Shown in pieces: positions 21,538 through 32,524 of a stretch of 64,000 nucleotides of DNA (the first letter of the stretch is position 1; each line of letters begins with the position of its first letter). The notes beneath the pieces were generated by a model. It was not told the DNA's origin. It did not search any database and worked only from the letters and a program-made list of their open reading frames with translations. The position numbers were made by a program, and so were the translations under genes. The DNA is from Auanema rhodensis. Lineage: Eukaryota; Nematoda; Chromadorea; Rhabditida; Rhabditidae. Location of the stretch: positions 18,100,501 to 18,164,500 of the forward strand of contig OZ059896.1 of assembly GCA_964057225.1 (NCBI GenBank), read 5' to 3'.

Positions 21538-22297
21538 AGGTGTGCGTAAAAGTTTCTGGCCCTCTTCGCGCCCACATGTATTCACCTCATAATTTCAAAA
21601 CGTGTTTCCAGAAACTTATAAAAATATTACTATTTATTTTGTTTGATATTCAGAAAAAGCAAGGTCTGGTGAATAGGTATATGCTTTAGGAGCTTATATC
21701 GTTTTTTCTCCACAATGCAAATCACGTCTTAGTCCAGATGATGCCGCGCGTTGTCATGTAGAAGAGAGATTTTCTTCGGTGTGCGTGGGTGTTTTAATGA
21801 AACACCGTTGAATTTGTTTAGAATAGATCGTAGTAATCAACATCTTACCTTAATTCAACAATTTCCTTATAAAATATTTCTTTTTCATCCCAAAAACAAC
21901 GTAACATCACGTTTACGGGGGTCAGTTTTTCGGTTTTTGAATTTAGAGGTACTGCTCCATCAGGAGTGATAAAAAATTTCATATACAGGTACTATAAGAA
22001 GTAATATCTTTAATATAAGTGATTTGAAGAAAATTATGAGATTTCAAAGCATTCAAACCTTGCTTGAAATACAGCTCAAAACAATAACGCATGTGAGCAT
22101 TGTAGAAAGCCATTTCAGAAAATGCGAGAAAAAGCAAAATTAAAAGATGAAAAATGAAAAATGGAATATTTTAAAATAATTCCAATTAAAAATACTTTAA
22201 CAAATAAAATTATGAATTTGGTTTCTGGCTATTTTTAATTTTGAAATTTTAATATAAATCTTAATGCGGATGGCCAGAAACATTTGCGCACACCTAA
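21538..22297 (-). mobile_element. Degenerate mariner transposon with both ends
   Basis: Terminal inverted repeats at 21538-21561 and 22272-22295 share AGGTGTGCG.AAA.GTTTCTGGCC with two mismatches in 24, each next to TA, the expected target duplication. Inside, on the minus strand, LLHDNAR can be read, followed by a stop and a decayed LKH.P motif. These correspond to the LLHDNARPH and HPPYSPDL motifs of mariner transposase. It is much shorter than an active element (about 1.3 kb) and full of stops. Its ends differ from those of the 12.8-kb remnant, so it is another family. Confidence 0.5.
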
Positions 22298-23662
22298 TAT
22301 ATTAGATTTTCGCGTTGGTTTTTTGGTTTTTATTTAATTAATACTAAAAATGTTATAAGTTATAATTAATATTTTTTTTTTGAAGTCAAGGCTGTGCGTT
22401 TGATCTGTGAAACTTCTATTCCTGAAGCAATCTAATAGCTCATTCTCCTCCTCCCCCCCACCGCCATCATTTTTGTTTTTAGTAACTAAATTATCAAAAA
22501 AAATCTTTTTGTCTGATTTTAATCAAATGTTGAGAAGAGCAATAACCTTTTCTATCACTTTATGATTGTTAGCCAGATATACTTAGTAAGTGAAGTACAA
22601 AACTGGTCTATTTTCTTATTAAACCTTCTGTTGAAACAACTGAATGATGAATATCCAATTTCTCATCCAGATTTTGGAGTATTTTCTCTTGCTTTGTTCT
22701 ATGTGAATATGTGTATTAAATAAAAGATTAATTGTTGAGAATAATTCCTTATAATCAATATAATTAGTAGAAAATAATAGAAAACAAAACAAAATAATAT
22801 AAAGTTGTTAAGTATGTAACCTTTTTAGTGAAACAATTTAACTTGTTAAATTGAATAAGTATATATATATATATAATATTTTATTATTTGATTATATATT
22901 ATTAAATATATAAAATACTATAAATATAAATAATATTTAAAATAATAACTTAATTATACCCTAAAGTATTTTTAATAACTTCTAAAAGTTTATATAATAT
23001 TATATTTCATATAGTTATCAGATATTTTTCTAAAAAAAAAGAAAGAGCTTAGCGTAATACCAATGTTATTTAATAAGATATTTATAAAATAAATGATTAT
23101 ACTATATGTAAAATATTTTATAAAAGTTCAATAAACTTTTTACAAAAAAAAAGTTCTTTTTGATATTTAAAGTTAATAATAATATGTAATATATATATAT
23201 ATATATATAATCTTATATATACAACAAGCACATATCAATGATGAAGCACTTTTTTTTTTTTTGAAATTTTGTTAAAGATAAAGACAAGGTTTCAATAAGT
23301 GAAGAAGCACAACGTCATCAATGAATAACATACTTCATCTTCATATCGTAGATCACAAACTTTGAGAATAAGAAATATTTTCTCTATCAAAGTCATTCTG
23401 ACAACATCTAGTATAAGCAGAAGGTTAACCAATCATTCCACCTGAAAATTACATGAATATCGAATATTTAAAAATAACTTTTTGCCGAAAAAATTCCCAC
23501 TTTGCTGCACTTTTCAACATTTTAATTATCATTTTACGGCATTTTTTTTTATAAATTCCATTAAACTAAACATCTTAATTTTCATTAAAAAAAGAAACAA
23601 ATTATTTTTTTATAATAAAAATATTTATATAACTAGAAGAAGCAGCTATGACTTCTCTCTCC

Positions 23663-23695
<33 letters not shown>

Positions 23696-23796
23696 CTTAT
23701 ATTAGTCTTTTGGGGATCTGGTGCCCTTATTACTAACTTTTAACTAATACTTCCTGAATTTTCATAGAATGCTGTTTGAATTTTGATCAAATATAG
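22298..23796. other. Intergenic, AT-rich with C- and CT-runs
   Basis: Mostly AT-rich DNA with TA dinucleotide runs (about 22861 and 23190) and a CT microsatellite at about 23657-23695. The open frame at 23482-23736 runs into that microsatellite and is not considered coding. Confidence 0.5.
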
Positions 23797-23945
23797 AGTC
23801 AGCAGGTGCCCCCGAAGCTAACGATATATGTCATGTGGTCAACCAACTTTTACCAAATCCGCTTGACAAGCTCACGTGTAGCCAACTGGACAAGCTCCAT
23901 GCTGCTTTTATTCCGTCAAAGTACAAGATGATGAATATTGAATGA
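23797..23945 (+). CDS. Candidate terminal exon of an unrecognised gene
   Basis: An ATATAG acceptor is followed by an open stretch of 49 codons ending TGA. The encoded peptide has balanced, protein-like composition with two cysteines (ANDICHVVNQLLPNPLDKLT, then CSQLDKLHAAFIPSKY). Base composition here is clearly less AT-rich than around it. I could not find a convincing upstream exon, and a run of TC repeats lies just before. It could be the last exon of a small secreted protein or a relic. Confidence 0.5.
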
Positions 23946-24335
23946 AGACATTACGTCATTCCAGAATTTCAAAGAAATTCCCAAAATAAAAAGTTTATTT
24001 GGGTACTTCTATAACTAAAAATTAATATTTTTGTTTTATGATATCATATATAATGAATATAAATAAAATATTTATTTTTAATATAATTCAATATAAGAGA
24101 TATATAAAGAAAAGACTTTTGGCCTAGTATAACTTCTTCAATGAATGATATCATTCAAAAAAAATGTTTTTTTCTTCTATTTTCATATCGTATGTGTAGA
24201 ACTGGCTATTCAATTCCATTTCGAAATCTGGCGAATACATGTAACGACGAATCAAGCGGCCAAGTTTCAATGGTATACGGTATATGCATCATGTGGTTGT
24301 TGTTGTTGTTGTTGTTGAGATTACTGTCTTTCTTT

Positions 24336-25258
24336 CAGAAAAAATTTCGGAATTGCTGATATCGAGGATCCATGGGATTGACGACATTTGAAATTACTGA
24401 TCGGATACCTGTCTTCATGATTTCAATCATCAATTGAGATAATAAGTCAACTCGTACAACGAGATATCGGCTGAAATGCCTGAAAATTAAGAAAGTTCAT
24501 TGAATTATCCAGCTTGTTTTCAACTTTAACTATACCTTATTGGTTCTAATTCACCAGTGCAAATATCTGGGTAATGCTTACATAAGGCTGGAACATGGCT
24601 AATGATGTTAGTGAAGAATTCTTTAGCAAGAGGCGGTGCATCATCCATTACTTCATTCACAGTCTTTTGAACAGCATATGCAGCCTGGAATAGTTACTGT
24701 ATTCTTATTACCTAAGAAGATTACTTGAAAATGAAATTTAGATGAAGACTTACTCGTGATTGACATGTTTTCTCACACAATTCAGTTTCACAAAAATATT
24801 TGTTGAAAACACGAAGGTTACAACCTTTAGCACCAACTTCACAGCATTTATCAACAAGATTCATCAAAGAATGTCCGGAAAGTTCTAAAAATTAGTAAGT
24901 GATAAGAGATATTTTCAGAATATTATAAACATCTCGATTTTTCTCAGTTAACTATACTAATCATAAATAAACTAACCACAATTTGGTCCATATTCTTGAA
25001 CTCTCATATATTCACAAGCATAGTTGTGACATAAAGTTTTTCCGTGTTCAGTTTGATTTTCATTCCGAAGAACAAAAAGATTATATTGAGTTTTTGAATA
25101 TTTAAATGATACTGCATATCTGAAATCTTTAAATTATTTTACCATATATCATTTGAAGTTATTCGTTTTTAAAAAGTTCATAGAACTTACCCTTCTATGA
25201 GCAGAATAACAGAATTAATAATGAAAATTTGCAAACAAATTTCATTTATTTTCTGCAT
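24336..25258 (-). CDS. Secreted cysteine-rich protein, family unknown
   Basis: Five exons, 25191-25258, 24977-25119, 24754-24884, 24536-24684 and 24336-24470, give about 208 residues. The N-terminus (MQKINEICLQIFIINSVILLIEG) looks like a signal peptide. The mature part has about ten to twelve cysteines concentrated in the middle: LCHNYACEYM, GPNC, VDKCCEVGAKGCNL, KYFCETELCEKTCQS, then LCKHYPDICTGE. The C-terminal third is helical and has no cysteine. The CC..GC..C..C..C spacing suggests a disulfide-stabilised domain of animal type, but I do not recognise it. The gene lies alone in a non-coding region. All junctions keep frame with GT..AG borders. Extracellular location is an inference from the signal peptide. 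Confidence 0.5.
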
Positions 25259-26683
25259 TTTTGTACTTTTTGGAAGAATTATTTGAATGAAAATGTGAAA
25301 GATTGATGAAGCGATAGATCGTTTGGTTGGAAAATTTCTTCAAAGTGATTCTGAAGTGTCTGAAAAGAGAATTCATGAAAATGCAGTTCTGATTAATTTG
25401 TAGCCCAGGGTAATAATATCTCAAAACAGTTGTGACTTAATTAGAATTGAACTAAAGAAAAATGATCCAAATAGGGATAGCCTACAAGAAGTGAGTGGTC
25501 AAAGCCTGACTAAGCATGCCACAACTGCCTTGACGTCTGAATGCGAAGGCGGGGCTTGTTTGGGTATTACTTGTGATTTGAAAGAAAAAAGAAGAGAGAA
25601 TAAGAGAGAAATATTATATACATGTATGTTTCATTCTTTCTTCATATACGTATTTAACTAAAAAGAAAAAGTAAAACAAGAGAATTTTCAAATACTTAAG
25701 GTGAGAGGTACACAGAGTTTGCAAACACCATTTCTGTTATGCTCCGCCTTTGTTTAAATCAAAACTTTGAATGAAGAGATTGGATACTATAGCAAAGTTT
25801 CTTTATAGTTTTAAAAGAAAACAAATGTTTTTCTATGAAATTTTTGTAGAATTGGAATGTGGCAGAAGTTGAAGTTCGAGATAGATCTATAGATTCTTAT
25901 ATAATGAATCTTCTTTTTCATATTAAATAATTAATTAAATTTGTTTTTTTTTTATTTTAAAATTAATAATAATCAAGTACTGTTTGGAATTATTCTTTCA
26001 AATTGGTTGAAATAAAATCTAAGAATACAGTAAGGTTTCTGAAGTCATTTAAACACATTTAGGCCGTCGTATACAATCTAAACATTAAAATCGGATTATA
26101 TGACGTAACAGTTAAAATAAAAAAGAAACTTTTTATATATTATTACCTTTATTTACTAATTTTAAGCTCAGAATTCCATGAACATATAGATTAGCAATCA
26201 TATCTCATCTCATCTCAAAACATGATCATATTTTTCATCTCAAGGCTTCTATTCTTCTTTTTAGAGTCTCTATTCATATATAAATATACATATATGTATA
26301 TTATATGATATAATCAACATGTTTGTAAACATCTTAATACCTTTTTTCATCCTGTAAATAGGTTAAGCGATGAAAGATAAATTGGGTAAAGCAGATTGAG
26401 TCTAATGAGATTTCATTTGACAATCCCAGTTGAACGTCATTTCATCAAATCTTTTATCTTCTGCAGATTTTAACTAAAAAAAAATTGAAAAATGTCAAAA
26501 TTTGTCTAAGATTTTCTAATTTTTTTGAATATTTACGGATGCTACCTCATCATCCAAGCTCTATCGTCATCTTCAATCATAAAAACAATAAGATTGAATG
26601 TTTTTTTTCTTTTAATAGTTTGAAGAAAAGCTTTTATATACGTGTTTCTGTCTTCTGACGTATAAAGAGAAATAAATAGAAAG

Positions 26684-26729
<46 letters not shown>

Positions 26730-27589
26730 GAGATTACTCTTTTCTTCACTGAGATTGACGATGAAGAACACGGAAATTTCATATAAGAAACTGTTTTAGC
26801 ATCATCATCGTTCATATTTTGGAAAGATTTGTTCTTCAAAGAAAGAGCAATAACATTAGTTAGTTAGTTCAAGTTTTCTGTACTTTTTACTGATAATAGC
26901 TTTGTCAGCTGATATCAGTATAGTACGTATTCTCTTCATCGGATATGTTTTGATAATTCATCATATATCAATTGTACTTTACCTAATGAATCTGATGAGA
27001 ACCTCCCATCAGGTTAAAGTTGCCAGCATGTTCAAGTTGTAAGTTCTTTTACTCTTTTGATCTCTTCTTTTCATTTTAATGTATTAGAGTTCAATGATGA
27101 GGATGATGAAGATGATGATGATGTCTTTCAGTTGTTATGTTCAATTTTCCAAAGTAAACGTAAACATAACAAACATCCAATGATGTTATTGCTCACTCAT
27201 TAGTCTGAAAGGTTGATATTACCATGTGAGAGTGAGAGAGAAACAGAGAGAGAGAGAGAAAGAGACTAAGCTTAACTAGATGAATAGAAAAGAACAGTAG
27301 ATGGAAATAGAGAAAGAGATCAGAAATGAATATGATTCTTAACTATGTAAATATATTATTTCTATTCGTATTATCAATTAAAAGTACAAAGTTTTAATAG
27401 AAGCAAAAAAGAAAATGTACTATGTTTTTACTTCCAAACTCTATATTAGTATATGCTATATGGCCTTGAAGCTTGATCTTAAATTTAAATTTAAAATTCA
27501 AACATGAATATATATTTAATGATTGTAATTGACGAGCCTTCACATATTTTAAGAATTAAATGGGATATTTGAGAGAGAGAGAGAGAAGG

Positions 27590-27642
<53 letters not shown>

Positions 27643-27912
27643 AAGGAAGGAATATTCCTCTGTAAGATTAAGATATTCATATATTATATTCTATTATGAT
27701 AAGGAAACATAATATACAGAAAAGGCCATTTAGATGATCAAATCAAATTTATTTTTTATTTAAAAAAAAAAATAATTATAATACAAGTTTCTTTATTAAT
27801 TTGTGTTCTTGACAGGATATTCAGTTGATTTCGTTTAGAAAAACTATCAAACTTTGATTGCAGCTTTCATCATTCTCATGTTAATGTTGCTCATATTTGG
27901 AAAACAAAAAAC
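25259..27912. other. Non-coding stretch with GA microsatellites and possible orphan exons
   Basis: Contains (GA)n at about 26691-26723 and 27571-27640. A minus-strand acceptor TTTTTTTAG near 26476 is followed by a 24-codon open stretch (LKSAEDKRFDEMTFNWDC..) ending TAG near 26400, and a plus-strand GTAAGT/TTTCAG pair at about 27041-27130 joins two short open stretches. Neither could be built into a gene. No RNA gene was recognised. Confidence 0.5.
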
Positions 27913-27984
27913 TTTATGAATTCACAACAAAGATGAAATGGTCATGGATGTCATCAATAGTTTGAACATGTGTTGCAACTTTAT
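27913..27984 (-). CDS. Candidate terminal exon (24 codons), gene not identified
   Basis: A strong TTTTCAG acceptor on the minus strand is followed by DKVATHVQTIDDIHDHFIFV.. and a TAA stop. Composition and acceptor quality favour a true exon, but the partner exons upstream (28.0-28.3 kb) are not clear. May belong to a small gene or to a non-coding transcript. Confidence 0.5.
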
Positions 27985-29454
27985 CTGAAAATGTAAAAAA
28001 AAAAGAAAGTTTTTCTCTTGTTGTTTGTTTGACGTATGTATGACAAGTTGAAAAACGATGGAATTGCTATTCTTCATTCCTTTCATCAACAGAAATGCTT
28101 TGAAATGGTTTACAGTCAGACATCTGTGTCAGACGGAAAAGACAAGAGGAAGTTGTTGTATTATTGGCACGAAGTAGAACCGCTTAGCCATTTGGGTCAG
28201 AACTATGCAAACGAACATGAACAGCATATGGATATTGAGCTTTGAGATGGTTAGGCTGATGATGTTACAACAAACAGCATGTATGTAACATGTGAATGTT
28301 ACTGATCATGAGAGAACAATCAAATGGTAAATGACATGAAAAGATATTTTCAATTCTTTTCTTTTACCAAACTCTGCAATATGTTGATACATGAGAATGT
28401 GAATTATTTTTTAAATTACATTCAATGATTATGGAAACCTAAAACTTAGAATTTTCTAATATAAGCTCATAAGCAAGTTTTTAAACATTCCTTCAAGCTT
28501 ATGAATTAACTATAAATAATCTCAGAATATTTTAATTTTTAAAGAATTTATTAAAATATATTATTATTATTTATAATAATAATATTGTTCTTTATAACTA
28601 TATTATCATTAGTCTTTATCTGTAAATGTTTTCTTTTAATTTCATATATATATAGTTGTCTTACTCATAAGCTGATTGTTTTCAAGTTGTAAAGAGAATA
28701 AGATTAATGAAAATATCAAACTTAAGCTTCATAAACGTTGATTTGATTTCAAGTGAATAGACATTTCAAATTGAATAAATTATTGTTTGTAACAAACAAC
28801 ATTCAAATTAAATAATTTTCTTTTTTTTTAAATTTATTTTGATAAATCAATTTGATAGATTTTTATCCTTCAAAAATAATTCAGATTTTCTAAGAATCTT
28901 TAAAAGCAAATGATTGTTATTTAGTTTTAGATTGATCGGATTGTTTACATGTATGTTTCATCATCATAATTAATTTGAAAAAAATAGTTTCCTTATAAGT
29001 GTTTAGATAGTAGATAAGAATCAATGATCATCCATATCAATTCAAAATGATATCCAAATGTATATTGTTCTTTAGATGTATCTATATGAAATAAGGATAA
29101 GACGAACTCTCGACCACTTAATAACAGCTTTTAAGCCGCTAAAAGGAATGCCCGAAATTTGAATTTATCAATCATTTTTTCTTTGTTGTGAAATTATTTA
29201 TATTGAGTGAAAGGGAAGAATATGAAGAAAAGTTTATTTTTCTAAAAAAAAAAGAAAAATTTAATTTTTTCTTCAGAAAAATTACTCAAAAAATAATTTG
29301 AAAAAATACACATGAGTTTAATGAGTACCAAACTAAAAAAAAGGATAATATGAATGAAGAATATCCATCAGAACTTTGTAGTTGGCACTTTTAGCCTTTA
29401 CACATATCTAAAATCGTTTTTTGGAGTTTAGAATGATCTGTCCTATGATTTACC
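27985..29454. other. Intergenic, AT-rich
   Basis: Contains the open frame 28036-28245 on the plus strand, which has no splice or promoter support. The right end will include the 3' UTR of the troponin I gene. Confidence 0.5.
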
Positions 29455-31031
29455 TTATTCAAGAGCGTATGTATTCTTTTCCACAGTTTTGAGGTTGGTA
29501 AGGGCGCGGAAATCAACCTTTGAGGCATCTTTCTTCTTGATCTTATCGAACTTGCTTTCCGTCTTGGAAACTTTCTTGAGTGTCGGTTTAACGCTGAAAT
29601 AATGCAGCTTGATGAGCATATGTTGAGTCAAATCAAACTTACAATTTACCACGAAGATCGTTGACAGCAATTGTCAATTCGTTAATTTCGAAATCTTTTT
29701 GACGAACAAGGTAGGATACATCATAGTTTTCACTCTCCAATTCAATAAGACGTTCACGCAATTCATCATAAACAGCTTCCATGTCATCTGAAAGGTATGA
29801 GGAGGTTGTGAGAAATGTTTTTGACATCATACCACAATCATCAAGATCGGGAAGAGGGATAATACGCTCTTGAAGAATGCGTTGACGTTCTTGCTCCTTA
29901 AGCATCTGTTGCTTCTTCAAATCTTCGGCAGCTTTCATCATTAAAAGCTTCTGAAAACGAAAGGATAATTGTTACGGTTCCATAGATTATCTGATAAAAC
30001 ATACTCTGAGCTTCTTCTTTCTTTCTGGAGTCAAGAAACCTTTCTTGGCCTTCTTCATACGACTGGCTTCTTCCAAACGCTTTCTTACTTCATCCTTCTT
30101 ACGCTCACGCTCAGCAAACTTGCGAGCCTAGAAGCAGCTTATTAATAAAGATAATAAATTAGAAAAAAGGAAAAAAACTGAATATGTACTACAGGAGTAT
30201 GTGCTATACTTCAAAGTATTTTTTGTGCAAAAAGGAAATTTCAGCTAATCTTTATACCGATAAACCAAGGTTTTTTAAAGGGAAGTTCAACGAATTGAAG
30301 GTAAAAATATATAAAAACTTAAAAATGGTAAGAAAACTAAGAAATCTGATTCTGTAACACTACTCTAAATTGAAACATACCTCCGCAGTTGAATCATCAT
30401 ATTCATCCTAATTTTTCGATTTAATATACAAATTTACTTTTAAATTGTAATTAATATTATATTTAATTTATAATAATTAATTATTTTTTCTTATACTTTT
30501 ATCATCATAAAAGCTATTGAAATTGAATTTCGTATCTAGACAGAAGACAAATATCACACAGTTAAATGTCTGAAGTGGCTTCCACAACCACTGACGACAA
30601 CGTCGTTGAGGTAAATAGATGACGATAAAATGTCAAAGCGAAGAGAGTACGAGGTTCCGGAATCTCAAAATCCATCCACCTCCACAGATTTCCAACTAGC
30701 AGAACTTTTTTGTGGTTAAAGAGGCAAATATGAACAACTTCTTTCAATTCTTTTTAATTAAAATCACAAAATTGAGAAACAAAATGTAATTTGAATATTA
30801 AAAATTATTATTTTATTTTAAAATTTATTTAAAATATTATATTTATTTATTTTTAAAACTTTCTTAATTTTATAAGTATTATTAAATATTTAACTGTACA
30901 ATATACAGTATAAAGTTAAAAAATATTTCTTAAATAGAAAATAAAAAATAATTTTGAGGTCTTACCTCATCCTCGTCAAAGTCGCTTTGCATACCTCCGT
31001 AGCGAATGTTCTCTGGGGCTTCCCAAGACAT
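29455..31031 (-). CDS. tni: Troponin I
   Basis: Inhibitory subunit of the troponin complex on thin filaments of muscle; it binds actin, troponin C and troponin T and blocks contraction at low calcium. Six exons, 30966-31031, 30381-30407, 30005-30127, 29833-29950, 29643-29787 and 29455-29593, give about 205 residues. Order of features: start [13 protein letters not shown], a short acidic segment from a 27-bp exon, the basic helix [38 protein letters not shown], the coiled-coil region binding troponin T ([19 protein letters not shown]), the inhibitory-region context [17 protein letters not shown], and a short C-terminus ending YALE. The length is near that of the short nematode isoform and lacks a long C-terminal extension. 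ATG 31031 follows a TTTAAG acceptor by two bases. The 27-bp acidic exon is a candidate for alternative splicing. High confidence. Confidence 0.5.
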
Positions 31032-32524
31032 GTCTTAAACGGAAAAGTTTTGGATACATTTTAAGAAGAAAAGATAAAACATTTTAAAAGAAAACAAGTA
31101 TAAAGATATAAAGAATGGAAATAATAGGAAGAAGGCCAACTAAAGTCGACGAATTTGCAAAGAAAAGCTAAAAGAATGAAAATAATTTGGAGAATTCGTG
31201 AATAATAGTTAGATAAACGACTATTTGAAGTTGGATAGTGTTGAGCAAACGACTGTTTGAAGCGGCTTTGCTTGATTGTGAGAGATGATGAGCTTGTGGT
31301 GGGAGGAGAGATGCTGCTGCTGAGAGAAAATATTGAAGTGGACTGTAAATACAGTAGATAATGTATGAGAGAAAAGGCTGTTATAGAGAGATTGAGATAT
31401 AGGATAGATCAAATGGAGAGTATGAAGCAGAAAAATGAAAATATAGAGAATTACAAAGATTCGAAGAGAGAAGCATCGAAGTAAGAGGAAAGTGAATGAT
31501 GATGAAAGAGGTAGATGAGATATTATATAATCTGTACGACGATAGAAGACGTTGTGTACATTACACATTCTCTCCGCATGCGCCACTGTAGCTCGATGGC
31601 TGTCATCCGGATGATAGGTTGTGAGAATACGGAAAAAATCATAACTAATCCGAAAAATAAGGTTGAAGTAAACTGATAAAATCTTCAAAAGTAGTTTATT
31701 TTTGTTATTATTTCAATACAATTCAACAATTTGTGAATATTCTTTTATGAAAAACACATCTTTTTCATGTTTTCTTGTTCAATTTATCGCACACCTTGAA
31801 GATATGAGCAAGTAATTCTTAAGATTTGATATATTTTAAATAAAAAATAAAATTTTCACTATAGAAACTAATGAAAAGTATCAAGATATCCTAATTATGG
31901 AAATACTATCATAGTATGTTTCAAACAAGATTCATATATAAAAATTTTTGTACAATATTGTAATTTTTGAGCGCTCAATGTTTTAGTTATAAAATCTTTT
32001 ATCAAATATTTCATAGCAACACTCTTATTAAGTTTAAAAACTTGAATAAGTTTGTGAGAATATTGTTGACAAAACATTGAGATCCGGAAAAGTTTTTGGT
32101 ACAATTACCCTCTTACAACTTGTGTATGAATTGCTTATGAATCCCATGTGTCTTCCATTTATGGAAATGAACAGCTTCTTTATCTTCTTTTTTCATATTT
32201 CTCCGTCAACATCTTCTTCAAAAGAGACAGAATACTAAATGGCATTGTCGACATGCCCTAAGGGGAGGAAATAGATAGGGCAAAGGCTGGAGGAAGCTAG
32301 AAGCTGTCGTTGAGGCTAGAAGCAGAAGAAAAATAGCTCAATGATGAAAGTTTTCACAAGTTTTCTGCGATACCATTCAATAACGTTTTCTTAGTTTACA
32401 AGTTTTAATATTTGTTATTTTTTTTATTTTAAAAATTAAAAATAATTTTGAATAAATTTTTATTTAATAATAATTATAATAAATTAAAAACAATAATAAT
32501 ATAATCTATATAATGTACTTTATT
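31032..32524. other. Upstream region of troponin I; no other gene seen
   Basis: The first 650 bp are purine-rich on the plus strand and should hold the muscle promoter. The long open frame at 31221-31688 (minus) is Ser/Leu/His-rich, without splice support, and is treated as chance. The rest is AT-rich. Confidence 0.5.

Noticed and set aside
28036-28245. 69-residue plus-strand frame
   Set aside because: Composition is fairly protein-like, but there is no acceptor, promoter or partner exon and no recognisable motif. Kept only as intergenic.
31221-31688. 155-residue minus-strand open frame upstream of troponin I
   Set aside because: Ser/Leu/Phe-rich translation of purine-rich DNA, with no splice or start context.
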